Assembly (NCBI RefSeq): GCF_023159225.1
Contig: NC_063166.1
Span: 50,517,649 to 50,581,648, forward strand
DNA from: Perognathus longimembris pacificus
Taxonomy: Eukaryota; Chordata; Mammalia; Rodentia; Heteromyidae
DNA length: 64,000 nt
Reading direction: 5' to 3'
Made by a program: the position numbers and the translations under genes. The notes under the pieces are model-generated. The model saw only the letters and a program-made list of their open reading frames with translations, did not search any database and was not told the origin of the DNA. Positions 10,820-21,034 of this stretch are shown here, piece after piece (within the stretch, counting starts at the first letter, position 1; each line of letters begins with the position of its first letter).

Positions 10820-11084
10820 ACTCCTCCTCATCCCCCCCGCCTTTGCCTTTAATTTAAATGAGGCAGAAGACCTCAGATCAGGCCTGAGGTATAAGAGTAA
10901 TCTTAGGTGCACTCCTTCCGCCAGGCTCCACTTCACTCCCTCACATCTCTCCCTGAGAGGTCACGAATCCCCATCCTCCAGTGACACACCTCGCAGAGGA
11001 CAGCAAGTGCTCCTCTTTCCTGTGTCAGACCTAAGTTGAATGGAACACCTGGGGAATAAATCAGCCTTTCAAGACCCTGGGGGA

Positions 11085-11280
11085 CCGCGGGGGAGGGGGG
11101 GAGTTGAAGACAAGGAGCGTTGTGGGGGGCAGGGCAGGGGAACACCGAGGCTGCTTCTAATCCTAGACAGGTGGCACCTTGGCACAAACGCCCTGAAATC
11201 ACTTTCTTCCTGGGCTGCAGGGAGCTGAATCCTTTCCCAGAAGAGCGACATCCCTCAATCAGGACGGGGGGGGGGGGGGT
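11085..11280. repeat. G-run-rich segment
   Basis: Several G-runs occur at 11085-11135, and an uninterrupted run of 14 G lies at 11266-11279. G-quadruplex formation is possible but is inference only. Confidence 0.6.
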
Positions 11281-11329
11281 ACACTGGGGAGGGGCCTACA
11301 ACCCAAGGCCCGAGGTCCGAGACCCCCCG

Positions 11330-11480
11330 TGAAGCCGTACGATCTGCCTTGGATCCGCATATCTAGTGTAAACGCGGTTTCACACATAAATAACGTGCCA
11401 CATCTGGCCCTTTGGTTTTATGGCGTCTTAGCGACCGAGCAATTTATAGATGGCGACCTTGTTAACCAGAAGCCCGGGTG
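11330..11480. promoter_or_regulatory. Candidate conserved non-coding block
   Basis: Unique sequence lies just upstream of the CpG-rich segment, with AT-rich cores ('CACATAAATAACGTGCC', 'GAGCAATTTATAGATGGC') and no repeat. It resembles vertebrate conserved non-coding DNA in texture. No alignment was possible. Confidence 0.3.
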
Positions 11481-11734
11481 CGCCAGGAGCTGCAGGGTCT
11501 CCGGCACTGATGAAGACAGGACAGGACAGAGGAGGGGCGAGGGTGACCAAGGACTTGGGGTTCCCAGATCAGCAGCTGGGGCGGGGGTGGGCACAGCGTG
11601 AGTCTGCCCGTGCACTGGGAAAGATGGGGCCTCGGCAGGACGGAAGCCCCCCTCCCGCGCCAGCCGGGTATGTGGCAGCTGAAAGAGCCATCGAAGCCCC
11701 AAGTGTGTTTGCGCTCATACCCAATTTATTACCG

Positions 11735-11785
11735 CTGAACATATGGCCAATATTTTGACTCACGTCAGTCCGGCAAGGAAAACAA
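11735..11785 (+). promoter_or_regulatory. Candidate upstream promoter with CCAAT and AP-1/CRE-like motifs
   Basis: 'GGCCAATATT' (CCAAT box) is followed within 15 bp by 'TGACTCACGTCAG', which combines an AP-1 core (TGACTCA) and a CRE-like half site (ACGTCA). A very CpG-rich segment starts about 15 bp downstream. This would suit a CpG-island promoter for an alternative first exon of Nkx2-2. Direction is inferred from the donor at 12068. Confidence 0.4.
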
Positions 11786-12067
11786 ACAGAGCGCGCGCGG
11801 CGCGGGGGAGCGGGCCCCCTCCGCTGGGGCTGCGCGCCGGCCGCGGGGCCCCGGAGCCCGGAGGGTGGGGCCGCCGGGCGTGAAGCTGGGAGCCGGAGCG
11901 GGGAACTGGGAGCTGACAGCCGAGAGGGGGAGCGATCGCCTGCAGCGCGGCGCCACAGCCAGAGTGCGCGCTGACCGCCGCCCAGCTGACCGCGGCAGGG
12001 ACTGCGGGGCTGCGGGAGACCGGCTCGCTCGCCGAGGCGGGGCTCCCACAGCGCAGCCGCTCTCCAG
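11786..12067 (+). other. Candidate alternative non-coding first exon (1) with consensus donor
   Basis: A CpG-dense segment ends in 'TCTCCAG|GTGAGC', a near-perfect splice donor with GT at 12068-12069. Paired with the acceptor ending at 20887 it would define an 8.8-kb first intron of Nkx2-2. Alternative 5' exons are reported for mouse Nkx2-2. The exon start is not defined by sequence. It could instead belong to a non-coding RNA. Confidence 0.35.
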
Positions 12068-12748
12068 GTGAGCCTTTCGCTTGCTGGCTTCCGGTAGCCG
12101 TCCCGGGGCGCTGAGAGCAGCCGGGGAGCGGTGTGGAGGTGATGCGGGAACCAGGCTTCGCCTCCCTCTGCCGGGCATCAGGCATCAGTTCCTTGTGCCT
12201 CAGCCTCCGCACGGGTCCCCGCAGCCTCCGAGGGCGCGAACACATTCTGGGCACAGTCCTCGCGGCGGGCCAGCGGAAAGGGACATCTCGGGGCATCACC
12301 GTGTTCGGTGAGCTGTGTCCCAGTTCCAGATCCCTTGCCCAGCCTGCCAGCCGGTCCCTCCTCGAGGCTTCGCACTCGCCGGCGTTCCCTGGCGCAGAGT
12401 GGGGAAGCAGCAGGTGGGCAGATCTGGGTGTCTCCAGTCCTCCCGGGACTTTGGGGGGGGGGTGGAATCTCGTGGAGAGACATCCCCCACTACCCTACCG
12501 CTCCTGCCGTCTGGGAAACTTTTGCCTGTCCCAGAGGCCAGGTGATCCTGCCAGGCTGCACCGTAGGGAAAGGGGACTGACTGGGCAGGTGCAGAGTATG
12601 CACGGTCAGCAGAGGAAGGAGGGGCGCAGCGTCCCCTTTACCCCCGCTCGCCCGCCGGCATCTCGGCGGACCCTCAAGCCCCGCCTGGGAGGGCCTGCGA
12701 CGAGAGGGAGGGGAGGGCGCAGCAGGAAGGGGCGTCGGGTAGGTGGAG

Positions 12749-12926
12749 GGCTAGATAAAGACGCGCCCGGGAATGCGGCGCTGCTGTAGCCACTGCGCCG
12801 GGAGTGGGAGGCGGAGCGGGCGCGCAGAGCGCCGGGCCAGCCTCCTCCCCACTGCCCAGTGCTGGACGTTCCTCAGCTTAGGGCAGCTCCAAGGAAGGAC
12901 CCGCCACTGTCCCCTTCCTCCTCTGG
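12749..12926 (+). other. Candidate alternative first exon (2) with TATA-like box and donor
   Basis: 'CTAGATAAAGACG' near 12749-12762 is a weak TATA-like element inside the CpG island. About 170 bp downstream 'CTCTGG|GTAAGT' (GT at 12927-12928) is a strong donor. The pair would fit a first exon of about 145 bp starting near 12780. Transcript data are needed. Confidence 0.3.
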
Positions 12927-13599
12927 GTAAGTCTCCCCTTGGGCGCCACGGCGGGGGGGTGGGTCGGGGAGGGGAGCGAGGGAGGACTTGGGCTTGGAGG
13001 TTGCAGTAGTCTTGAGCAAAAAGTCCCGAGGTAATTTGGAGATGGCGCCTCGTAGAAAAAGGGGCAGGAGTGGGGCGGGGAGCTGTGGGGACGGAAGGAT
13101 GAGTGGCGGAAGTCGCTGGCGAGGACCAGCCAGGGCGGAGAGCTGGAGGAGTAAACCGCGATCGCCGGGAGGCGACCCTAGCCGGGAGTTTAGAAGATTC
13201 AAGTCGTCAGGGCCGGGCCCGGCTCTGGACAGTTCTCATTTGTGACAGTAGAGATCGCCAGAGGATCAGAAATGAACCTCGATGGGGCCTGCTGAATTCA
13301 GGGTCACTGAGGGGCGCCCCCTTGGTTGCATCCACCCCTCCTCCACCACCCACCCGCAAGCTCTCCAGGAAGGCCCTCCCGTGCGTGTCTCGCGCCCCCT
13401 CCTCTTTGCTGGCACCTGGGGTTGGGACAGGTGTTGAAACACCCTGGGGAAAACCTTGGGTGTCCAGATTGGAGAGATAAGAAACAATCTGCAGGCACCC
13501 CTTCTCGGTCCCGGAGGGAGCTCGTGGGTGCGCCCCTGGCCCTCCCTAGCCCTTAACCCCGGCTGAGCTCGCGCGGCGGCGGAGGGCTACATTGCACAC

Positions 13600-14290
13600 A
13601 GCCTGCCGAACCCAGCTTCAAGTATGGAATGTTAACCCGTTATGAGAGGCGGCCTGTTTGCCAAAGTCTTGTGATAATGATTTCATCACGTGTTAAGAAG
13701 TAAATTCAGATAAGGAAAGGCTTTCTGTGCCCGTTTCCTAGAGAAACCAAAATCTCCCCCCACTGAAATCGCCTTTATCGGGAGAAGGTCGGGCTGGGCT
13801 GGAACAAACGTTCCTGAAGGCATTGCTGACGATGCGTAATCTCATTGTAACATATTTAATCACTAGAGCAGCGCGAACGAATAAAGCAAAGGGGTTCGCC
13901 CGGGGGGGAACGCGATGTTTGGTTCCCCCAATAAGCCAGTGATAATGAATTGTCTGGAACAAGCTTCTTTGGCTCGAGGGGGGCTTAAACCTACGTTTAT
14001 AAAAGAAAATATTGGAAGGAGACCCGTTGTATTTTGCAGTCCGCCCGGAGCTACATTTCGTGTTCAATTTAACATCCATGAAAGTTAAACGGCTTTGCTC
14101 GCCTCTTATTTTATTGGATGCATTTTCAAAGATCTCATTAAATTGCATTTATCAAAGTCCTAACATATACCCTCGGGGTCTTACGCCCACACAAAGAGGC
14201 TGATTAATGGACAGAGAAATCCTAATTTCTGTTACAATTCACGTCCTCCGAGTTATGTGGCCCTTTGTGGGGTAGCGGCAGGTAACTGGA
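13600..14290. promoter_or_regulatory. Candidate enhancer block 7 kb upstream of Nkx2-2
   Basis: Unique AT-rich sequence in an otherwise GC-rich region is packed with homeodomain-type cores ('GATAATGAATTG', 'TCATTAAATTGC', 'TGATTAATGG'). It also has a CACGTG E-box at 13687-13692 and a SOX-like ACAAAG near 14193. There is no repeat. Texture and position suit a developmental enhancer. Conservation is untested. Confidence 0.4.
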
Positions 14291-15354
14291 AAGCTTTGTA
14301 TATTTTGCCTTGAAAGAGAATGGTGACACTTCTATGTCTTCCACCTGCAACGATTATGACCAGGTCAGGGACTCCAGGCTTTAGGTCAGCAACTCCCTCT
14401 TCATGCTTTCTGGGAGTTACCGCCATTCTGAAGGAAGGGGGACATGGGACAGAGCTTGGATGCTGGGCTTGCAAAACGTACTCATTCACCACCTTCTTGG
14501 TGAGTTGTCCATCTGGGAGGCGTCCATTCATTCTCCCCATCCTGGTACTTAAGAGTCAATGCCTCAACATGGACTAAAGAATGAAGAAAAGTCATCATGA
14601 GCGTAAACCCAAAGTGGGCTCTTTTCCATCCATTCACAGTGTGCTCTCTGTTCCATCTGGGCTATGGCTAGTGGATAAAGGGAATTCCCTCTGCCAGAGA
14701 TCTTTGTGGGCCTGATCTGGCCTACCCAAAGTTGCACATCCTCACTCCAGACACTTCACTAAACAGGTTTCCAGTAACTTCAGATTTCCTCTCCCAGGTG
14801 CCAAAGGGGAGACTAGCTGAAGCTAGGATTGATAGGAGACCAAACTGATGTTGTTTCCTGGGTGTGGGGGTGGTTGGTATTTTAGGGGCAGAATTTCTCC
14901 CTGTCTTCCACTCAGGATGCCAGAGTTACCCCCTGTCCTCAAGAAACCCAAACCTAAGCAACCCTAGGGTTGTTTGAGGGTTGACATCATTAGAAGTGAT
15001 CATCTTTACTGCAGCCGCTAGGGACCAGAATGGGTGACATTTTCCTTCCCTAGTGATTTTGAGTGTGTGCCATGCTTGGAGTCTTCAGCCCAAGACAAAA
15101 GAAACCTCTCCCCTCTGACAAAATCTTCATGTGGTGTTGTTAATCCTCACTGGAGCTGGAAGGTGTGATGGGCTTTGTTTCAGGAGTGAACCAAGACAAA
15201 TGCTTGCACCTTGCCACTAGCCAGATAATAAACTAATCCACTTCAAGGTTGTTATCTGAGATGAGCTGGGGAGGGGACAGGTGCAACCACATTATACCAA
15301 GAAAGGAGTTTCTTTTCATTCCAAAGGAAAAGAATAATAAAGAAATGACATCAA
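14291..15354. other. Unique DNA, nothing recognised
   Basis: No repeat, gene or strong promoter signal is seen. The short frames at 14253-14577 lack recognisable features. Confidence 0.4.
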
Positions 15355-15545
15355 GGGCTAGGAATGTGGCTTAGTGGTAGGTGCTTTCCTAGCATGCATG
15401 AAGCCCTGGGTTTGAATCTTCAGTACAACATAAACAGAAAAAGCCAGAAGTGGCACTGTGGCTCAAGTGGTAGAGCACTAGCTTTGAGCAAAATAAAGCT
15501 CTGGGATAGTGCCCAGGTCCTGAGTTCAAGCCCTAAGGCTAGCAA
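15355..15545 (+). mobile_element. IDL-Geo dimeric SINE
   Basis: 'GGGCTAGGAATGTGGCTTAG' starts an older IDL monomer and 'GGCACTGTGGCTCAAGTGG' marks the Geo half. A purine-rich (A/G) tail follows to about 15607. Confidence 0.8.
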
Positions 15546-15684
15546 AAAAGAAAAGAAAAAAAAAAGAAAGGAAGGAAGGGAGAGAGAGAAAGAGGAAAGA
15601 AAGAAATGAAGTCAGACACGTTAGTGTTTCCAAATAAAGGGGTGAGATCTTGGTTTATTTATATTTTATGATAAGAACTGATGC

Positions 15685-15888
15685 CAGCACCAGTGGCTCA
15701 TGCCTGTAATTCTAGTTAACTTAGGAGGCTGGGGTCTGAAGATTGAAGTTCAAAGCCAGCCCAGGCAAGAAAGTCCATGAGTTATCTTATCTCCAATTAA
15801 CCACCAAAAGGCCAGAAATAGAGCTGTGACTCAAGTGGTAGAGCACTAGCCTTGAAAAAAAAAGGCTCAGGCCTTGACTTTGAGCCCC

Positions 15889-15951
<63 letters not shown>
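15685..15951 (+). mobile_element. 7SL/B1-Geo SINE with (AG)30 tail
   Basis: The SINE ('CAGTGGCTCATGCCTG', 'AGCTGTGACTCAAGTGG') runs directly into a perfect (AG)n microsatellite at 15892-15951, so the repeat grew from the SINE tail. Confidence 0.8.
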
Positions 15952-15955
<4 letters not shown>

Positions 15956-16145
15956 ATTTGCAAGTAGAGAAGATAAAGCATGTCACCTAGGCCTGCTAAG
16001 CTTTAAACTTCTAGAGGCCATTTCCCTTTCAAGTCAATTTGCAAGATCACCCTTCCCCTAGACTTTGCCATAAGCCCCCTGGGCTGTGCACCCTATAACA
16101 GGGCTAAAGCAGCAATTGAGGGGAGAAGTCAGATACCATCCAAGA

Positions 16146-16225
16146 AAGCTGGGGATTTGGCTGAGTGGCAATGTGCTTGATTAACATGCACAAGGTCCTA
16201 GGTTCAACCTCCAGCTCTGGGGGTA
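16146..16225 (+). mobile_element. ID-like SINE monomer; last repeat before the repeat-free zone
   Basis: 'GCTGGGGATTTGGCTGAGTGG' core (partly shown) with B-box-like 'AGGTTCAACCTCC'. No SINE, L1 or LTR is recognised downstream of this until 30215. Confidence 0.6.
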
Positions 16226-18839
16226 AAATGCCACCCAAGTATGCCCACTTTATCCAGAGGCCCACTGAGGAAGGCTCCTATCTATACATCAAGACCTCTC
16301 CCCACTTGCCTAAAGTATCTTTCTTGCCTTATTTGCTCAGATTTAGAACTCCTCTCTCCATATATACAGTGAGAGGAGGTAAACTGAGGCATGAGGTAGA
16401 CGCCAGGAAAGCAGAACACATTGGGGCACTTCAGAGCACAGAAAAGACACCATGTTTGAGCTACCTGGGAAAGTAAACAGGTAAACATTGGGCTGACTTA
16501 AAGGGCCACTTGTCCTGGAGTGGGGCCACTTAGCCTGTGTACATTCACCTCCCCTCTGAGGCCTCCGGCAATTGTTCAACTCCCTCCCAGCCCTCTCCAG
16601 TTGTCTGAGCCCAAGCTTCTGTCCAAAAGGCCAAAGCAGCCAACTCAGAAGAGTCCTTGGCCTCCTGAGAGAAAGGTATGCTTCTTCCCTTAGCCAGCCT
16701 GTGACTCCCATGCTACCTTCCTAAATTAAGAGGGGAAAACACATAGTTAGATATGGGTATAAACTTGGAGCCCCGATGCTGAGGATGACGACCAAGCACT
16801 GAGAATGGCTTCAACTCTTCAGATAACCCCAGCAGGATCGTGTGTTGCTCTGAACACTAATGAGATACCAGAGCAATCTTCCCCCAGCTAAAGCGTGGAT
16901 TCAGAACTGAGCTGGGTTCAAATTTTCCAGCATTCACCCCCAACTTCCTCCCCTAGAAGGAGAAGACAGTGCAGAAGCTCTGCCCTCACCTCACCACAGC
17001 AGCCCAGAGTTAAACCAGATGGAGCCTGGGACAATGCCCACCCTCCCTCAAGAATTCCGAGTGGACATGACCCAGCGCACATCTATGTAGAGCTGAAAGT
17101 GGTGCCGACCGAGGCTGATTTGTACTCCATTGACAGGGTGGGGGTGGGGGCACATTAATACAGGACTCTAGATGGGGAAGCAGTGAGTGACTGGGTCTGC
17201 TCAGCCTGCTGAGTGTACTGATTTCCACAAAAGAGGAGATTCTGGGACCCAACAGGCAGGACTATAGCACTCACAGGGAAGCGTCTTCCAGAGTCCATAG
17301 CACCAGCCACCAGTTTAATTTGGGCAGAAGTGGTGCATTTAGAACCTGATGCCTCTGGCCTTCCATCCCCAAGCCTGGCTCACAAAATCAAGGAAACCCA
17401 CCCAGTAGTGGGGTGTAGGCACAGGACTGGCCCCTGGCCACCAGCTGGGCCTGTCTGGGCCTCCTGGCATCCCCAGGCTGCTCCTGGGGGAGTTGTATTT
17501 ATGATCTTCCACTAACAAGCCCAATTTCTCCCCAGCAATTATGAGCCTCCCAGCAGTCTCCCTTCACCTTTTCAATTGCAAATGTTAACGCGTTGGAAGC
17601 AAGCAGGGAAACCACGAAGGGATGGGGGAAGTGAACTCATGAAGTCTCGGGAAAGACCTAGCTCAGTAGGTCTGGCTGCACTTGTGGGTAGGCCAGGAGC
17701 CCCTCCCAGCCCGGCTGACCCAAGGCCGAAGCAAGGAAAAACCTGGGTTCTGAGGAAGGCAGAGGCCAGTAGTCACAAGGGAAGTCCCACACAGGGCCTG
17801 GGGGAAGAAGATCCTGCATGCAAGATGAGGAAGGGTTCAGTTTGGTTGAAGCCCAAGGGGCAGCTGTAGGGCAAACCCAGCCTTTGTGAATGGGACAGGA
17901 GACCAGGCACTTAAATCAACACTCCTTTCCTACAATTAATTCCCAGGAGCCTAGATTCCAGTAGAGAATCAGTTGCCTCTCTCTGTGCTCTGCACACCTT
18001 GCAAGCTACTTTGCTGCTTTGCAAGGCTGGTTAGACTGAAGAAGGAAGAAGAAAGGTCCACCAGGCTTGGAGAAGGGAGAAGTTGGGAACTGTAGAGAAC
18101 TAGGTGGGTTTAAACCATGGAAAGGAGCAAGTTCTGGAAGGTTCTCCCCGCCCCCCAAACACATACTCAAAGATGGCTCTGGACATATTCAAAACAGGAC
18201 ACTTCTTGCTAAAAGACCACTTTCCACTCAGTCCAAGAAGTTGGCCTAACCACCATGCTCCCTTTGGGCCCTAGGCCCCATCCCTGAAGCCTGTCCTTAG
18301 TCCCCCAAGAAAATACACAAACCCTCCCCTCCCTTAGGACAGAGGAATAAGAGGAGGAACAAAAGGAGGAGGTCTTTTCTGCAATGCTTGGGTTGAGGAA
18401 CTTTTTCTCACCAGCTATTTATTTAGCATCTGAGTAACAATGGCTGGGGCAGGCCCACCCTGGCTTCTGTGTCCAAACTCAGCGCTTCCCTTACCACTAG
18501 AAAAGCAACTTGCCACCGTAGTCCGGGCAGGGCAGCAGGCTCCCATGTAAGGGGGGCGGGGGGGGGGCAGGCAGGGGAAGAAAAATAAATAAATAAAACT
18601 AAAAGACACAGAAAGTAATGGGTTGAGGAATATGGTTCCAAACCAGTGTCTATTTCTTGCAAGGGGTTTGAAACGGGAGAAAGGAGAGAAAGGGGGAAAA
18701 AGTAGGAGGAGAAAGAGAGGAATCGAGGAGCGTCGACATGAAGGGGTTTCCTTAATATTGTGGACGGATTCAGAAATGAATGAAGAGATAGTCCATTGAA
18801 AAGGGTTGAATGCCATGACAACTAGGAACAACCTTAGAT
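16226..18839. other. Unique, repeat-free upstream DNA
   Basis: No interspersed repeats and no recognisable gene. The largest frames (up to 138 codons on the minus strand at 18415-18831) are low in information and match nothing I know. A G-run lies at about 18550-18568. Confidence 0.45.
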
Positions 18840-19110
18840 TTATTCCAAACAGTTAGGACACATTGAAAGCGAGCGTCAATCATGTATTATTTCGCCACTG
18901 AAATAAATGCAAAAACCGAGCCGGGACAAAGGCTTCCAACGGGAGCGGGACATTTGTCTACATTTCGCTCATTGTCCGCAGCTTAGCAATCGGTTTGTAT
19001 TTGTGTTTGCCCGGGTCCGACCACCCAGGACGCGCCGACGAGGGGCTCGCTCCAACCTGGGCCATTGTCACCCACGTCACATACTGGGGCGAGGCAGCGA
19101 GGGCTGCAGA
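18840..19110 (+). promoter_or_regulatory. Candidate Shh-responsive enhancer with perfect GLI site
   Basis: GACCACCCA at 19019-19027 is an exact match to the GLI consensus. Eight bp before it, TGTTTGC (19004-19010) fits a FOXA motif. SOX-type CATTGT cores flank it at 18970-18975 and 19063-19068. 'GTCAATCATG' near 18873 is PBX-like and GACAAAGG (18925-18932) is TCF/SOX-like. Mouse Nkx2-2 is known to be a direct GLI target with GLI and TCF sites in an upstream enhancer roughly 2 kb from the promoter. Here the site is about 1.9 kb upstream of the TATA-like box. The GLI match is seen directly; equivalence to the mouse enhancer is inference. Confidence 0.7.
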
Positions 19111-20720
19111 AAGCCGCCGAGCGGCTCGGAGAGAGTCGCCCTCACCAGGCCTTGGCAACCCGGGGGTGGCAGGGGCGCCTTGGTGGCCGAGGCAGCTGCG
19201 CGCAAGAGAGGACCTGGCGTCCGCACGGTCTCCGCTGGCCGGGTGCTAAGCGGCCGGGGCTTGGGGCTGTCCAGGAAAAGAGCCCAGACTCCCACAGGCG
19301 ACCTTTTCTGGCCCTCCTTTGCCCCAAGCTCCTTCCGGATGCTTCTTGGGGCGAACAAGCCTCAGGTAGCAACCCCCCACCCCACGCACACATAGTTAAA
19401 CTGGACAGTGGAGCTGTCAGGGCGGCGTTGCTTTTTCCTCCCCAGCGCAGAGGAAGGCTGTTCTAGGAAAGTTCTGTTCCAGGTCCGGGAAAAAGCAGGT
19501 TGGAAAGTTCACACCAACCTAAAGCAAACTGGAAGCTCCAATCGCTTCCTTGTCCTCGGAGCGCACCCTCCGGGTGTCCAAAAAGAGAGAAAAAAAAATG
19601 AAAGGACTGGCAGAAAACCCCTCACCACTCGACTGCCCTATGGCCCCACGCCCCTGTAGCTTTCTACGTCTTCACTCGGGTTGAAAGCGCGACCCACACC
19701 CCAGCCCCGCGGGGCAATCCCGCCCCCCCCTCCCGCGTCCCCGCCGCTCCACCTTAAGCAGCAGGCTGGAGAGGGAGGAGACCGGGACAGACACGGACAC
19801 TACTGGGGCCCCCCAAAAAGGGAACTGGCCAGCCCACTCGGCCATCCACTGGGAGAAAGCAGCCTACGGAGGCCTTAGGCAGCTAGGCTGGGCCAAGGTT
19901 CCATCCAACTTGGCCTAAATTAGAGCATCCCAATCCCGGCTCCCTCCTTTGCCTGGACCGCCCGCCAAGCAGAAAGTGCACTGCGAGTCCAGGGTGGCTG
20001 CAAAGAAATCGGGGGCGGGGAAAGGGGGCTGTGAGGGAAATCAATGAGTCTTTAGCAAATAAAGGGTGGCTGGAGGGGGGTGGGTCGCTTGCTGGTGGTT
20101 CAGGCCCTCCCGGAGCCGAGTCCTCTCCAGGATTTCGAGTTCTTTCGCGGTTAACTAGAATCAATTACTTGCCTTGTCATTTCTAGTACTCATCCTTAAG
20201 CCTCAACCAAAATATTGACCTAGGAGGCTTACAGAAGTTGGGCTCTTGCCATTTGAACCGGATCGTGTTTAGGGAACCCACTAGCGATGGGAAGGAAAGA
20301 TTTCTGAGTCTGAGCCTCGGTTCCCTCCCCCCCCCTCCCTACTCCACAAATCGCCAATTTTCCGCCTAGCTCCTGGGCAGGCTGACCGGGGTGGGTAGGT
20401 AGGAATCGGTAAATGTTAAAGAGCTTGTTTTTCCCTCTCACACACACCCCCGCCTCCGATTCCTGTTTGTTTTCTACCAACCCCCTCCCTCCACCTCTTT
20501 TTAAGATGCAATTTGTTAAAACGGCCCTTTCGAGTGTGTGGTCTCGAGAACTACGCGGTGGCTCTTTGTATGTAAATACTGGGTTAAAAAAAAAAAGGCT
20601 CTCCCCGTCTTTGCAATTAATTGACACGTTACACCTCTCATCTTGCTCTAGAGGGCCGTTGGCTGGAAGCGCAGAGCTCCCCCAAAACCCACAATTTCAC
20701 ATCTGCAAATACCGTCTTCA
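19111..20720. other. GC-rich proximal upstream DNA
   Basis: CpG-rich at 19000-19270 and 19660-19760, free of repeats. Frames on both strands (up to 162 codons) are GC-driven and mutually overlapping. No gene is supported. Confidence 0.45.
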
Positions 20721-20721
20721 T

Positions 20722-20729
20722 CCACTTGA
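20722..20729 (-). promoter_or_regulatory. NK2 homeodomain consensus near the promoter
   Basis: CCACTTGA reads TCAAGTGG on the minus strand, the high-affinity NK2/NKX2-2 core. It lies about 180 bp upstream of the TATA/CArG-like box, and a second CAAGTG core lies at 21286-21291, 41 bp before the start codon. Autoregulation or regulation by another NK2 protein is possible. An 8-bp motif is common by chance. Confidence 0.4.
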
Positions 20730-20782
20730 CTCCCAAGACCCGCCCACACGTGGCCAACCTTTGCGTTTTTAATGTCTCTTCC

Positions 20783-20887
20783 CCCCCCCCTTTTTTTCCA
20801 CCCCTCTCTCGCTCCCTCTCTCGCGCCCCCTCCCTCCTCTCTCTTTCCCTCTCTCCCTCCCTCTTTCTCCCCCTCCCCCCTCCCCAG
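20783..20887 (+). promoter_or_regulatory. Long polypyrimidine tract and 3' splice acceptor
   Basis: Roughly 100 bp of almost pure C/T ends in 'CCCCTCCCCAG|GTTCG', with AG at 20886-20887. This is an unusually strong acceptor for a + strand exon that would contain the Nkx2-2 start codon. It implies transcripts starting further upstream. The same tract could also act as a non-B DNA or SP1-type promoter element. Confidence 0.55.
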
Positions 20888-20906
20888 GTTCGTGAGTGGA
20901 GCCCAG

Positions 20907-20916
20907 CCTTATATGG
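20907..20916 (+). promoter_or_regulatory. TATA-like / perfect CArG box of the proximal promoter
   Basis: CCTTATATGG is an exact CC(A/T)6GG CArG box (SRF-type) and includes a TATA-like core. A start about 25-30 bp downstream (about 20935-20945) would give a 5' UTR near 390 bp with no ATG before the real start. Whether it works as TATA, SRF site or neither needs data. Confidence 0.5.
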
Positions 20917-20932
20917 ACTGATCGCTCGGGCA

Positions 20933-21034
20933 ATGGCCCATTTTTTCCTCGCCACCAGCCGCCACCGTGCGCCGAGCGGCCGCCGGAGCCCGAGCCGACC
21001 GCGCCTTGGCGCCTCTCCTGGAGTTACAAACTAA
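20933..21034 (+). other. Upstream ORF present only in longer 5' UTRs
   Basis: An ATG at 20933 opens a 33-codon frame ending in TAA at 21032-21034. It is the only ATG between the acceptor at 20887 and the coding start at 21332. A transcript starting at or after about 20935 lacks it. One spliced at 20887 contains it, so promoter choice could alter translation. Confidence 0.4.

Larger units (their letters stand above)
11780..13250. promoter_or_regulatory. CpG island upstream of Nkx2-2
   Basis: CpG is dense, especially at 11790-12070 ('GAGCGCGCGCGGCGCGGGG'), 12200-12300 and 12640-12850, in a strongly GC-rich setting 8-9.5 kb upstream of the coding exons. Open frames of 100-218 codons occur on both strands. 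They are expected from GC-rich DNA and show no recognisable domain. Confidence 0.65.

Noticed and set aside
11760..12789. Long frames of 137-218 codons on both strands
   Set aside because: They overlap one another in several frames within a CpG island. Length is explained by low stop-codon frequency in GC-rich DNA and no domain is recognisable.
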